A DNA stretch of 64,000 bases. It comes from Flaccisagitta enflata (taxonomy: Eukaryota; Chaetognatha; Sagittoidea; Aphragmophora). Each line of letters starts with the position of its first letter. Positions within the stretch are counted from its first letter, which is position 1. Below are positions 22,970 through 34,500 of this stretch, in pieces. A program made the translations under genes and the position numbers. Where the stretch lies: assembly GCA_965153355.1 (NCBI GenBank), contig OZ231127.1:81344001-81408000 (forward strand), read 5' to 3'. The notes below the pieces were generated by a model. That model searched no databases, was not told the DNA's origin, and saw only the letters and a program-made list of their open reading frames with translations.

Positions 22970-23474
22970 TATGTGTGTGATTTCAAAGGATAATACGCTT
23001 AGAAAATGACTTATACCAAAAACCTCTTGACAATTTTCATCACTCATTTTTCAGTAAATTGATTTCCTATTCCCTTTCTTTTTCTCGGTATGTTGTTCAT
23101 AAAACGTATCCCTGTCTCAAATCTGGACTGTATGAGCACATTGATGTCATCGCTGCACATAATCAGCAGAGGAGGGCAATACTATGAAGGAAAATCCCAT
23201 AAGTAGAGCTAAAATATTACTGGCAAAAATATCCCACCATCGCGCCAAGCATGTCATATTTGATTTTATATAAAAATCTTGATTCATCTGGCTTGGGTAG
23301 CTAATTCTATGGTGATTTTCAGTGCGTCATATTGTCCCACTTGTCATAGGCTTTGTCATAGGATAGCATCAAAAAAAAAAAAGAAGAAGAATGAAACAAG
23401 CGCACATCTGGACTCAAAGCTAAGATATTTTGTCACGTTTAGTCGGAACCAAAGTGACAGCGTGTTTAAGTGAG

Positions 23475-23877
23475 AACAAGGCCAACACCTATAAGTCGCG
23501 TGCGAGACTTACAGACTAAGAACAACTTAGAATGGCTTAGAATGACTTAGAATGACTTTCAATGACTTAGAATGACCTAAAATGATGCAAAAGGACTTAA
23601 AATGACTAAAAAACCTAATGATCAAAAATGACTTAAAATAACTTGAAATGACTTAAGATGACTTAAAATGACTTAGAATGACTCAAAATGACTTAGAATA
23701 ACTATAAACGACTTCAAGTAACTTAAAATGACATCAGAGTTGACGTTATACTACAAAAAAGTAAAGTGTGATGGACGGACGGACGGACGGACCGACGGAC
23801 CGACGGACCGACGGACCGACGGACGGACGGACCGACAAAGCGGGTTGTAGAGTCGCGTGCACGCGACTAAAAACATG
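23475..23877 (-). repeat. Family A copy, minus, with AATGACTTAG core
   Basis: Begins AACAAGGCCAACACCTATAA then GTCGCGTGC. About 200 bp of AATGACTTAG repeats follow, then (GGACGGACCGAC)n. It ends GACAAAGCGGGTTGTAGAGT then CGCGTGCACGCGACT. Mirror image of the copy at 19566-19932. Confidence 0.92.
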
Positions 23878-23989
23878 AGATCAGTGGAAGACCTTCCCTT
23901 GAGAATAGAGAGAGGTAGAGGAAGAAGACAAGAGACAATACATGGAAACAAATGGACAAACGGACAACAGTTAATAGAGAAAGAATGTG

Positions 23990-24080
23990 CAGCGCACACA
24001 CACACATACATACACAGTACATACAAACAACAGATACAGAGATTGGCTGATACAAAGAGGAACAGACAGACAGATACATA
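23990..24080 (+). repeat. Short ACACATACATAC / ACAGACAGATAC repeats
   Basis: Low-complexity CA- and CAGA-rich DNA. The block 23878-24290 otherwise holds nothing recognised. Confidence 0.5.
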
Positions 24081-24290
24081 ACAGAGAAAGAGGCCGAGGA
24101 GGAAAGAAGAAATGTGATTTTTGTAAGCTCACAAGTATTATCATTAGTTTTTTCTTGAACTCACATCTTTGAAACTGGGTAGCTTGTAGAAACCATGTTT
24201 CATGTTGGAAACTTGGAAATTTGGAATAAGGAATAATGGGTAGTTTTGGTTTCCGTCTTAGCGTCTATACGTTCTCATGTCCGTACGTGT

Positions 24291-24529
<239 letters not shown>

Positions 24530-25011
24530 CAGTCAGTGGACAAAACAAAATAGGTAGAGAGGTCACTCTGTTGGCTTTGATCCAACCTACTGTTATTAAA
24601 CAGCCGGCTGTAAACAACAATTGGTTGTGAAAATTACAGCCGGCTGTCATCTTACAAAGTTGGCAAAAATCCAACTTTAAGAGAATAGAACATGACAAGC
24701 ATATTCATGATCCTGATAAAATTCTGAGTTTTATATGTCACACTTTTTATAAACAATATTCTTTAAACATTGTATTATAACTCTATTAAACATTGATAAA
24801 TAATTTTTATTTTCATATAAAAGTATATGTTGTGACATATGAAACTTGTCAGAATTTCATCAGGATTATAAATTTGCAGGTCTCGTTCTATTTGGTGACA
24901 GCCAGCTGTAATTTTTACAACCAGATGTTGTTTACAGCCTACTGTTTTACAACAGTAGGTTGGATCAAAGTCAATAGAGTGAGCCCTCTACCTATTGTGT
25001 TTTGTCCACTG

Positions 25012-25017
<6 letters not shown>
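24530..25017. mobile_element. Fold-back element inserted in a (GT)n array
   Basis: Left arm from CAGTCAGTGGACAAAACA (24530) to about 24655. The right arm, about 24893-25017, is its reverse complement ending GTTTTGTCCACTGACTCTG. Arms are about 125 bp and share AATAGGTAGAG, TTTGATCCAACCTACTGTT and ACAGCCGGCTGTAA-type palindromes. (GT)n in the same orientation lies on both sides, so the element most simply inserted into one GT array. Confidence 0.9.

Positions 25018-25093
<76 letters not shown>
25017..25093 (+). repeat. (GT)n microsatellite, ~38 units
   Basis: Continuation of the GT array beyond the fold-back element. Confidence 0.98.
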
Positions 25094-25094
<1 letters not shown>

Positions 25095-25344
25095 TTGCTC
25101 ATGCTTTTCCCAAGTCATTGTTAAGACGAGCCACTCAATTTGTGGATTCAAAGTCCGAAAATGCCCTGTTTTGAAATTCATTGATTCGAAATGAATTGAA
25201 TATTTAAGAGATAGACGCAATCCATCAGACCAACTCACGTATTCACCCAAATGGCCGACCACTTTGCAACTGGAATCCACCTCTCGCGGGGGGGGGGAGA
25301 AGGCGTTCACGTTGACTAGAATTGTCTTTTATACCGATTCGTGT

Positions 25345-25536
25345 TTTTGGTTGCGTGCTAAGTGACTCTTCACCCCGCTATGTCCGTCCGTCGGTCGGTT
25401 GGTCCCCATTTTACTTCTTTTATGTTTTTGCGGTCTTTGGCTTCACTGCTCCAGCCCAAATACTCAGATAACTCAAGTACTGCCCATACCCACCCGCACG
25501 CAACTGAGGTAGCCGTGTATCCGGCCTTGTTTATTT
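25345..25536 (+). repeat. Family A copy, somewhat degenerate
   Basis: TTGGTTGCGTGCTAAGTGAC, TTCACCCCGCTATGTCCG, GTCGGTCGGTTGGTCC, then GCACGCAACTGAGGTAGCCG and TGTATCCGGCCTTG. The terminal hairpin stem has decayed. A G-run at 25289-25297 lies upstream. Confidence 0.88.
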
Positions 25537-25547
25537 TTTAAGGAACC

Positions 25548-25625
25548 AGAGATGTGGAAGCGGTTAACAATTTTCAAGATAGCCAATAGCGACAGTTATT
25601 GGAACTGTAAAATGTACGTTAGTTC
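25548..25625 (+). mobile_element. hAT MITE fragment related to 6473-6602
   Basis: CAGAGATGTGGAAGCGGTTA matches the TAGGGATGTGGAAGCG end, and GATAGCC...GAACTGTAAAATG matches the interior. No right end was found. Confidence 0.6.
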
Positions 25626-25850
25626 TTTGCTTACAGATTTGAAAAAGATTGATATATTTTAGTTTGTTTATGAAAAAGACTAGTACATTGTAACTCAATG
25701 CGTATGGAGCCACCATTGGTTATCTATTCACAGTCTCGGCGTCTCCGTTGCTTCGGTCTCCAAAGAGATTCTAATGGAAACGGATAACTCGATGTTGCAC
25801 TGAATCATTGAAAGAGTATTCAACCCGATAACCCATTCATTCATGCGTTC

Positions 25851-25957
25851 ATTCAATCGTTCATTCATTCATTCATTCATTCATTCATTCATTCATTCAT
25901 TCATTCATTCATTCATTCATTCATTCATTCATTCATTCATTCATTCATTCATTCATT
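25851..25957 (+). repeat. (ATTC)n microsatellite
   Basis: About 26 ATTC units. The His-Ser-Phe-Ile frame is a reading of the repeat. Confidence 0.98.
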
Positions 25958-26038
25958 TTCATCATCATCTATCTATTTATACATTCATTCTTTCTCATCA
26001 TTCTCATGAGCATTGGTCAGATTTTGGTCAGATTTTGG

Positions 26039-26452
26039 TACCACGCGTATCAATAAAAACGGCGCACTTTTGAATGGCTTATTGTGGCAACAAATTTTGA
26101 TAAAACTTAATGAAATTCTAGACCATTGGAAAGCTATTTGAAAATACTTTCATATGGTTTCCATCTGGTATTTTTATCTTTTTTTGTTCCAAAATAGTAT
26201 TAGTTCGAAGGAAAACCTAGCCTTTTCAGTTACACAATCCCTATATAAAAAACGCATTTTAGCAAAATAGAGATTCTCTTTGGAAGGCTCTAACTCCTAA
26301 ACCGTTTGAGATAAAGATCTGGGATTGGTCTAGATTGAAAGATTTTTTATAAATTTTTGATGATGTCGCAATTAATCAAAATTTTTATCATTTTTTATAA
26401 TTTTTTTTATCAATGAAAAGAACGGTGCGTCATTTTTTTTATATGCGTGGTA
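26039..26452. mobile_element. 414-bp MITE with TA duplication
   Basis: Left TACCACGCGTATCAATAAAA then ACGGCGCAC. The right end in reverse complement is TACCACGCATAT then AAAAAAAATGACGCACCGTT. TA lies on both sides (26039-26040 and 26451-26452). The AT-rich interior has no transposase frame. Tc1/mariner-like by its TA target. Confidence 0.82.
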
Positions 26453-26513
26453 TCTTGATCAATGATCATTTTGTGTGTATCACTCTCTGTCTTTCTGTTC
26501 ATCTCTCTCTGTG

Positions 26514-26631
<118 letters not shown>

Positions 26632-26925
26632 CCCGATTATCCACCTGACTCATGCTTGAAGGACTAAAGCAAAAACGGTCTTCTTCTTCTCTCATTCCTT
26701 CTTCCTCGGTCCAAATGTTTTTTGGTATTCATTGAAACCGGGAGAACATTTGTCCAATCGAGCAACGATGCGTCCTGCCAAGCGACAGACCAAAGAACCA
26801 ACGGACAGACCGCTTATAGAGATGCAAATCGCACGAAGAGGACAAAGAATAAGAGGAAGAAGAAACTACAGAAGTAAAACGGGAGGAAATGATAAGAAGA
26901 TGAAGATGAGGAGGAAGAAGAAGAA

Positions 26926-27036
26926 AAAGTTGAAGAAGAAGAAGAAGAAGAAGAAGAAGAAGAAGAAGAAGAAGAAGAAGAAGAAGAAGAAGAAGAAGAA
27001 GAAAAAAAAGAAAAAGAAAAAGAAAAAGAAAAAGAA
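26926..27036 (+). repeat. (AAG)n then (AAAAAG)n
   Basis: AAG units to about 27003, then AAAAAG units that stop at the start of a B copy. AAAAAG resumes at 27556. Confidence 0.95.
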
Positions 27037-27038
27037 CT

Positions 27039-27555
27039 AGGATTGCACATGGTCAGCGGTACCCGATGCCCTGCTTGGAGTGATTAGCACGAAGCTGAGT
27101 GGGAGCAGGGCAGCGGCCCTGAGGCCGATGTCCTGTAGAACCTAGGTGAATTTCTAGACGTCCTGAAAAGCACATTTAAGGATTTTGATTGATTGGAGCA
27201 CAGTAATGAGGCAGATTTGAACCTGAAGAGGTCATTTGAGGGCTGAATTAGAACAGATTTTAGGTTTGAGAGGTCTGTTCAGGCCTGAAAAGATTGATTT
27301 TGGAGCCTAGTAAAGGCTGATCTGTACCTTAGTGGGCTGATTTTGGGCTTGAGTGAGCTAATTCAGGATCTAAAAGGGCTGATCTTAGGCCTGAGAGGGA
27401 TGATTTTGGGTCTGAGAGGACTGACTTGGGGCCTGAGAAGGCTGATTTGGGGTCTGAGAGGGCTGATTTGGGGCCTGAGAGGGGCCTCGGGGGGGGGGGA
27501 CGTACGGACGTACGGACGTCTGGAAATTAACCCGTGTGTCCTACAAAAGGAAGCA
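27039..27555 (+). repeat. Family B copy between two (AAAAAG)n tracts
   Basis: GATTGCACATGGTCAGCGGT, ACCCGATGCCCTGCTTGG and GGGCAGCGGCCCTGAGGCCG are followed by a ~20-bp minisatellite (GGGCTGATTTGGGGTCTGAGA). A G-run and GGACGTACGGACGT follow, then GGAAATTAACCCGTGTGTCC. The expected right boxes are missing or displaced; GCTGCCCAGAG at about 27677 may be the remnant. Confidence 0.82.
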
Positions 27556-27660
27556 GAAAAAGAAAAAGAAAAAGAAAAAGAAAAAGAAAAAGAAAACGAA
27601 GAAGAGGAAGAAGACGAAAGGGAGAGAGGAAAAGAGGAATGAGAAGAAGAGTCATAAAAG
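27556..27660 (+). repeat. (AAAAAG)n and purine-rich tract
   Basis: Seven AAAAAG units, then GAAGAGGAAGAAGACGAAAG-type purine DNA. 27660-28070 holds nothing recognised. Confidence 0.92.
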
Positions 27661-28069
27661 GAAACAAAAGAATTCGCTGCCCAGAGGCAGTAGATGAAAA
27701 GACAGACTCTGCACAGCTTTAGCAGAACTGGATTACGGGCACAAAAAGTCACGTGAATGTAAAAGAAAAGGAGCCCGACGAACTGACCAAAAGTATGACC
27801 AATGAACAGACAGACGCACTTATCAAAGTCGTTTCATCGTAATACTTAACGAAAAATGAACGATGAATAATGAATCATAAAAGAGAGACAACAAAAGTCA
27901 AAACATTTGAAATCTTCGCGGCTTCAAATTCAAAAAAACAATTTTGATAGTGGATGAAAGTGGATGAATTTTGGTGCTATGAGTCTGAAATGAGGGACTC
28001 AACATTCAACAACCAGAGTCAAGATTGAAGATTGAAGAACATGATTTTTTTAACTTATCACAAGGGCCT

Positions 28070-28165
28070 TTTTAGGTGTGACAAAGAACCTCTATAATTG
28101 GCTGTGTCCATTGGTCGGTCGGTCTGTTGGTCGGTCAGTCCGTTGGTTGGTTAGTAACACATTCG
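28070..28165 (+). repeat. Variant family A-like repeat
   Basis: AACCTCTATAATTGGCTGTG then TCC, a GGTCGGTC/GTTGGTTG core and TTAGTAACACATTC. Same order as 22062-22140, with a weak AGGT/ACCT hairpin. Confidence 0.55.
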
Positions 28166-28297
28166 TTCAGTGATCACATCACGCCTGTATTAGCCTCAAG
28201 CCTTGACTAAATCTTCTGGTAAAGACAGTATCTAAAATACAAGTATGATCAAAATAATGAGTCTAATTCACAATTTATGTAAATGGCAGAATAGAAA

Positions 28298-28548
28298 AAA
28301 ACAAAGGCCAACACCTTACAGTCGCGTGCGGTTGTTAAGACCATAAGACCAAAAGACTAAAAGATTAAAAGACTAATAGAATAAAAGACCAACAGACTAA
28401 AATACTTTATGTAAATTATCTTGAAATAACTTAAAATGAAATAAAATAACATAAAACAACGAAAAAAAAGCTAAGCAAAGCTAAGCGTGACCGACGGACC
28501 GACTGACGGACAGAGCGGGACATAGAGTCGCGTGCACGCGACTAAAGA
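28298..28548 (-). repeat. Family A copy, minus, with AAAAGACTAA core
   Basis: ACAAAGGCCAACACCTTACA then GTCGCGTGCGG, AAAAGACTAAAAGATTA repeats, GACCGACGGACCGACTGACG, and terminal AGTCGCGTGCACGCGACT. Confidence 0.9.
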
Positions 28549-28796
28549 GCAAACCAGCAATTTCCAAAACTTAAGAATTCTTCGCCCCACAATCCGCGTC
28601 CTGTTTTTTTGCCCATACCGTAATATATGCATTTGGCATAATAGATGAATACTGGAATTATGGTTGAAAAGAAAATTGACGATCATGTTTTTGTGGTCTT
28701 GATCGTGTTTGTGAGTTGAAGTCCATAGAAAAAAATTGGAGATGAGATAAACGAAAGCATAGAAAAGCCAAAAGGCGGAAAATTGGAATAGAAAGG

Positions 28797-28926
28797 CTGA
28801 GGCAGTGTTTCCGCTGACGACAAAAAACACAATTGCTCCAGTTAAACGCGTTTTTAGCGTGAACACATATTCACGAATTTCAACTGTTAAAAACGCGATT
28901 GTCTATGACTTGAAACAGGTCCTGAG
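28797..28926. repeat. Inverted pair of a ~70-bp AAACGCG repeat
   Basis: 28797-28866 (minus) and 28871-28926 (plus) are related head to head. Shared order: TTCACGCT, AAAAACGCG, ATTGT, GTCGTCA, GAAAC, CCTGAG. Further plus copies are at 30319-30388 and 31424-31492. Confidence 0.6.
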
Positions 28927-29418
28927 TCCATATCAAGAGTTATGATCTGACATAATCTTGTTTGTACAATCAGAAAACATCTAAATCATCTATATTCAGT
29001 TGAGTCAGTTTCGATGTGTTTTTTTTTTTAAATCCTACATTTTAGACCAATCCAAGTGTGTCTTTGCCAAAAAGTGTGCTCACAATCCATTCGGTTCCCA
29101 TTGCGAAAAAATGGATGCCGATCAAATTTTGAGATAAAGAAAACAGCAATTGTCTGGAAATTGACAGTATCAGCTTACAAAAGCATGACAGTATTGCAAT
29201 CAGTCATCACACCTATTTGGCACACCCAAGCGGAATATTGATGTGCGCAGAGAGATTTTTTGAGCCGGCATCATATGAGTTGTTTGCCTCATTTAAAGCT
29301 GAACTCAGTCAAAAGGGGAAAAAAAAGCTGCTGATAAAAAAAGATGAAACTCACAGGAAAATGGGGAAAAAAAGGACAAACTGAAAGACAGACGATGATG
29401 ATCGGAATGGGAGCATAA

Positions 29419-29529
<111 letters not shown>

Positions 29530-29599
29530 ACGGACATAGGTATAAAAAATAGAGGCAGCGCGTCAAGTGACAGAGAGACAACAAGACAGACAAACAAAC

Positions 29600-29825
29600 A
29601 ATAACTGAGGCACCAAATAGGGAAGAGCATGGAAAATAGGAGTGGCAGACCCAGAGACAGAGAAACAGCAAGGCAGACAAACAATAACTGAGGCACCGCT
29701 TAGGGAAGAGCATGGAAAATAGGAGCGGCAGATCAAGAGACAGAGAGACAGAGAGACAGCGAGACAGACAAACAATAACCGAGGCACCGCTTAGGGAGGA
29801 GCCTGGAAAATAGGAGCGGCGGGCC
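29600..29825 (+). repeat. ~80-95-bp tandem repeat, three units
   Basis: Each unit has TGAGGCACCGCTTAGGGA, GCATGGAAAATAGGAG, CGGCAGA and AGACAGAGAGACA. The number of ACAGAGAG units varies between copies. 29826-30180 continues with loose GATAGAAGGAAC motifs. Confidence 0.85.
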
Positions 29826-30318
29826 TATCTTTGGCTCATAGATGTGATTGGTTGGATGGAGAAGCTGACATAGATGAAGGGGAAATTGGAAAATAGAGAA
29901 GAGCCACGAAATGGAAGTCTACCTTTGAAAATACGCCTACAGAGATAGAAGGAACAACATTGAAAAGATAGAAGGAACAAAGCCGTCTATATAGAACGGA
30001 ACTGGCAAAAAAGATAGGAGATACAAGGCTTTGAACATTAAAGCAACCGCCATATAGATAGAAAAGGATGCTTATATAGAAGAAAACAAGGTCGCTTAGA
30101 TAGAAGGAACCAAACCCAAAAGAACCAAGGTCAAAAACTGGCTAGATAGACGGAATTTACCAGTAAAAGGCGTTTTTCATGAAAAAAAAGGTTGTCATTC
30201 TTTCCCGTGTCATCGATGTTATTGTCAGAGTGTCACATGGTAAGCAGAGACTGACAAAAATTTTCACTGCCTCTACACTGTCGTACTAGATCCCATCATA
30301 ATTTGACTAGGTATTCAC

Positions 30319-30388
30319 TGTTCACGCTGTAAACGCGATGAACGAGAGTGATTGTGATCGTTGTTGTCACTAGAAACGCGTCCTGAGT
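30319..30388 (+). repeat. ~70-bp AAACGCG repeat, third copy
   Basis: TTCACGCTGTAAACGCGATG, ATTGTGATCGTTGTTGTCAC, TAGAAACGCGTCCTGAG. Confidence 0.6.
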
Positions 30389-30639
30389 GGCAGAAATGGT
30401 AGAACTAGCAAAGGTAACAGGAAAGGAGAACTTTTAGCTACCAGAAAGAAAAAAAAGAACAAGCTTAGTTGCATTTTTGACGGAGAGGTTGCGTTGGATT
30501 TAGGGGCAGTGGAGACAGTTGTGGACGGGCAAACGGACACTGAGCCGCTGAGACTAAGAAATGCTACACACGTCAAGTGAGTAAAAGTGTACAGTCGTTC
30601 CAGAAAAAAAAAGACAGAAACACAGAAACACAGATAAAC

Positions 30640-30690
30640 AGACGCAGAAATAAAAAGACATACAAACAGATAAAAAGACAGACAGACATT

Positions 30691-30736
<46 letters not shown>

Positions 30737-30740
30737 GGGG
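30640..30740 (+). repeat. (ACAG)n microsatellite
   Basis: About ten perfect ACAG units at 30697-30737 in imperfect AAACAGAC DNA, ending in a G-run. Confidence 0.93.
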
Positions 30741-30924
30741 GTAACTGAATCGCACTTGCAGGACTAAAAAAGAAATAGAAAGATAGGAAAAAACGCGAGG
30801 CATCAAAAATTCAAATAATGGCTCTTTAGAACCTGACGCACATTTGAGAAAAATCGAGATTGAATTAAAAGGTCTTGTTTTCTTTAATGGGAAAAACGGA
30901 TGCTTGGAAGGAGAAGAATGAGAA

Positions 30925-30929
<5 letters not shown>

Positions 30930-30970
<41 letters not shown>
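30930..30970 (+). repeat. (AG)n microsatellite
   Basis: About 20 AG units. Confidence 0.96.
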
Positions 30971-30974
<4 letters not shown>

Positions 30975-31240
30975 CAGTGACAGAGTGACAGAGTGACTGA
31001 GACAAAGAAGACAAATGTTGCCATTGGAGTTTTCAATGCACAGGCATGCTGATCACAAGAACTGTGCACAAATGCGCTCATGCAAATGCATACCATTCAA
31101 ACGTACTCTTCTTTAACACACGTTCAAATGCACGGACTCATATACGTACACCACCTTCTTGGTCTTCGAACACGCTAAGGACCGTTTTACAGATTGCCGG
31201 AAGTTCCATCAAGGTAGGGGGTGTTTCTAGCAGATAACAC

Positions 31241-31405
31241 ACAGATAACAGGCCACTAGGTCGCTCGCTACGTTCATTCGCTCACACCGCTCGGCGCTCA
31301 CACCGCTCACTCGCTTTGCATCATTCCGCTTCACTACGCTTGCTTCACTTATTTGCTCCATTCACGGGCTCGCTCACTCACTTCGCTCACTCGCTTGTGG
31401 AATGA
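31241..31405 (+). repeat. CGCTC-rich dispersed repeat C, copy 1
   Basis: GGCCACTAGGTCGCTCGCTA, CGTTCATTCGCTC, then CGCTCACTCGCTT-type repeats. A minus-oriented copy with the same order is at 59295-59420. There are many GCTCACTCGCT variants and no open frame of interest. Confidence 0.75.
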
Positions 31406-31423
31406 TAAAATTCCTAGACAAAT

Positions 31424-31492
31424 ATTCACACTGTAAACGCGTTAAACGGAAACAAACGCGTTTTTGGTCGTCACTAGAAACACGCTCTTAGG
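31424..31492 (+). repeat. ~70-bp AAACGCG repeat, fourth copy
   Basis: TTCACACTGTAAACGCGTTA, AACGCGTTTTTGGTCGTCAC, TAGAAACACGCTC. Confidence 0.6.
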
Positions 31493-31649
31493 AGAGAACA
31501 AATGAAGTTAAGACTTTTCCACTCCAACTGAATTGTTTGTCGCTAAAAAAATCTAATCTTGGACCAGATATTGCCTATCGTTTTTCTCCCACCTTTTGCC
31601 GCGCTGACACAAACACAAATCGCAAACACGCAGACGAAGACGCTGGCTG

Positions 31650-31689
<40 letters not shown>

Positions 31690-31705
31690 TACATTACATT
31701 ACATA
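31650..31705 (+). repeat. (AC)n then (ATTAC)n
   Basis: About 19 AC units and four ATTAC units. Confidence 0.96.
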
Positions 31706-31934
31706 GACTAGACTTGGTTCTTGCAGATTAAGTGACGGATCGGTCCACTGACAGCTGAATCGACCAATTGGCTCACCGACGCTAACCGAGAAACAATCTG
31801 GCAGAGATGGTCTGGATGAATTAATGAAAGCGAGAAAGGCCGTCTTGTAAGATGGACGAGAGGAATAACGCAGAGTTTGCAACAAAGTGGCAAGAAGAAA
31901 AAAAGTTGATAAATCTGCAAAAAAAAAAAAAATC

Positions 31935-32325
31935 TTCGTGTCCAAAACTGACAAACGGGCATGTATTCTTGTCCAAAATTGACAAATGGGCAAGTCTTCT
32001 TGTCCAAAACTGACAAACGGGCAGTCTTCTTGTCCAAAACTGACAAACGGGCAAGTATTCTTGTCCAAAATTGACAAATGGGCAAGTATTCTTGTCCAAA
32101 ACTGACAAACGGGCAAAGGGCAAGTATTCTTGTCCAAAACTGACAAACGGGCAAGTATTCTTGTCCAAAACTGACAAACGGGCAAGTATTCTTGTCCAAA
32201 TCTGACAAACGGGCAAGTATTCTTGTCCAAAACTGACAAACGGGCAAGTATTCTTGTCCAAAACTGACAAACGGTTAAGTCTTCCTGTCTAAATCTGACA
32301 AACGGGCAAGTATTCTTGTCCAAAA
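31935..32325 (+). repeat. 31-bp minisatellite, about twelve units
   Basis: The unit contains TTCTTGTCCAAAACTGACAA then ACGGGCAAGTA. Substitutions are few, two units are 28-30 bp, and one has an extra GGGCAAA. Because 31 is not a multiple of three, the minus-strand frame cycles through all three phases, giving a 31-residue super-repeat (LDKNTCPFVSFGQ, EYLPVCQFWTRIL). No promoter or other coding sign. Confidence 0.95.
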
Positions 32326-32589
32326 TGTCGTTAAATTGACATAATGAATCACTCAACTTATGGGCATTAGAATAACTCACTCGTGAATGTTGGATGAAGA
32401 ATAACAAGGCTAAAAAGGCTGACCTTGTTGTTTTGATAGCCAACTCTTGGTCATTTCAAGAAGAAGAATAAGTTGAAGAAGGTTGGCGATATTGTAGTTT
32501 GTTAGGGTGGTGGTTGGGGTCTTGGGGGTTACAACTTATACGTTTTGAGGCCGAGACGGTCAGTACTTAGTTCAACGTTAATGGAAAAA

Positions 32590-32668
32590 GTGAAAGTCAT
32601 ACAAACAGATCGACCGATCAGCGGACCAACGAAGCGAAATAAAGGCTCGCGTGTGAGTGACTCAAAAG
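32590..32668 (-). repeat. Degenerate family A end
   Basis: GATCGACCGATCAGCGGACC, AACGAAGCGAAATAAAGG, CTCGCGTGTGAGTGACT, readable against the GACAAAGCGGGGTGTAGAGT plus hairpin end. Confidence 0.5.
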
Positions 32669-32849
32669 ATGTATAAAGGACTAAAAAAAGAGCGACTAAG
32701 AATGTATGAGGGATTGCATAAGATAGTTACCAAAGCAATTTGAGCCTGCCTATCACGTGGGAATCGCTCTAAGGATCCACTCTACCATTTCTCATCATCC
32801 TTTTTTATCCACAATTATTGATCATCGTTTTTCTTCTCATTTATCATCG

Positions 32850-33105
32850 CTGCCACTGATGCTGTTACCGTTGCCGCTGCTGCCGCTGCTGCCGCTGCTG
32901 CCGCGGTCACTGATGCTGCTGATGTCCTTGCCTCTTGTTGTATCTCTCCTGCTGCTGCTGCCACTGTCTTTATTGCTGCTGTCGCTGACAATTCCGCCAC
33001 CACTGCTACCATAACATCTACCAGCGGCGTAGGACAAGGGACATCAGGGACATCAATTGATGTCCCTGCTGTCGGGACACCAAAGTTGTCGGGACACCAA
33101 AGAAG
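32850..33105 (+). repeat. GCT/GCC-rich repeat with a 20-bp perfect palindrome
   Basis: (GCTGCC)n-like DNA to about 33008, then TACCAGCGGCGTAGG, the perfect palindrome GGGACATCAATTGATGTCCC (33047-33066), and two GTCGGGACACCAAAG units. Much of it recurs in inverse orientation at 33533-33750. Confidence 0.75.
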
Positions 33106-33532
33106 AAAAAAAGTAAGGGAAAGGAAGAAAAAAAAAGAAAAAAAAGGGAAACAGACGGATAAACTGGAAAAGTAGAAAAAGTAGAAGAAAAATAGCTGAA
33201 ACAAAAGATGAAGACATAAAGAAAATAAGATAGTAAAACCGACAGCAACACAAAAAGATAAATATATGGACTCATGAAGCCTATGAGAGATTAGAAATGA
33301 AAAGTGACAGGTTATGAAATATTGCTCTCTTGAATTCCTGATCACCTCCCATCCACCTTCAAAACGCAAAGTCAATTCATTTTATCCAGAGTAAAAAAAG
33401 GAGACAGACAGACGAGACAGAGACAGACATGATTAGGCCCCATCCCACTTATCTAAGATCTCAAAGAAAACAAGAGTATGGTAGTAATTATGATTTTTCA
33501 CAATTTTCAAGCAAAAACTACATATTATTGTC
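33106..33532. other. A-rich spacer between inverted GCT-rich arms
   Basis: Purine-rich DNA with AAAAG runs (33106-33150). No gene. Confidence 0.5.
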
Positions 33533-33755
33533 TGTTGGGACACCAGATTTGTCGGACACTAGTTTGGTGGCTGAAGTCCCAAGAAATCCAGCTCCCCTAC
33601 GCCGCTGACATCTACCATCTGCTGCTGCTGCCGCCCACACCGCCGCTTCGATTGTCACTGCGGATTGCACAAACCTTGCAAAAATAGAAAACACTACCAC
33701 TGCAGCTTCTGCCGCCAATACCGCTGCTACTAGCACCGCTGCCTCTATCGTGAAG
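33533..33755 (-). repeat. Inverted partner of the 32850-33105 repeat
   Basis: TGTTGGGACACCAGATTTGT, CCCCTACGCCGCTGACATCT, ACCATCTGCTGCTGCTGCCG mirror the left arm. (GCTACT/GCCGCT)n DNA continues to 33750. Confidence 0.7.
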
Positions 33756-34258
33756 CACTTGAGTGCTTCGCATAGCAAAAGTTGGGAGTATCCTTTCACC
33801 CTACTTGGATAATATGAAGGAGCAAAAATAATGATGATGACCATTTTTTTTTTCAAAATTCTTTTGTCTTCCGTTTTTGTTTTGTCCTTTAAGTTCCCAA
33901 AAAAATCCCAGAAATCAGCAAAATCCTGTGTAGTTTGTTATCAAAAGGATTATTTTTTGTTTTAGAAAATCATGGTGTTTGTAAGAATAGACTAAAGTTT
34001 CAGAACATAAACTATAAAAAGAATAACAATTTGATAACGAGTAGAAATAAAAAAAAACTAATTCAAAGAATGTCAGCATGTTGTTTTATTCCACTGCATT
34101 ATGCAAATTAGGTCCTTGAAATCAATTTGCTAAAGAACTTAAGATGAATAATTCTTGATAAAAGAAAAATGGTATGGGTCATAAGTTTAGCTACTTCATG
34201 TAGGGTAAAAAGGGTGAAAAGAAATAACCAACTTTTGCTATGTGAAGCACCCAAGCGA
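33756..34258 (-). mobile_element. Dispersed inverted-end element F, copy 2
   Basis: Left CACTTGAGTGCTTCGCATAG then CAAAAGTTGG. The right end is its reverse complement with four changes (CCAACTTTTGCTATGTGAAG then CACCCAAGCG). The interior is homologous throughout to 14684-15215 on the opposite strand. GCT/ACT-rich DNA flanks both sides, so it likely sits in a triplet-repeat array. Confidence 0.82.
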
Positions 34259-34261
34259 GGC

Positions 34262-34500
34262 ACCTGTTGTCGCTAAAGCTATTACTGCTACTGCCAGAGC
34301 TGCTGCTACTGCTGCTGCTTGTGTATACCATCACCACCGCCGCCGCCACCACCACCGCCGCCACCGCCATCGCCGCCATTGTTGCCGCCGCCATCACCGC
34401 CACCACCGCCGCCACCGCCACCGCCGCCACTGCTGCCGCCGCCACCACCGCCGCCGCTCTCTCCGGTTATCACCGCCTCCGAATGACATCGCCGTCTGGA
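34262..34500 (+). repeat. (GCT)n then (CCG/CCA)n triplet repeat
   Basis: ACTGCTGCTGCTT, then CACCGCCGCCACC-type units to about 34465. High GC in an AT-rich setting. Frames are poly-Ala, poly-His-Arg or poly-Gly readings. Confidence 0.93.

Noticed and set aside
31935-32325. CRISPR-like direct repeats of ~31 bp
   Set aside because: Units are contiguous without spacers, and the context is clearly eukaryotic.
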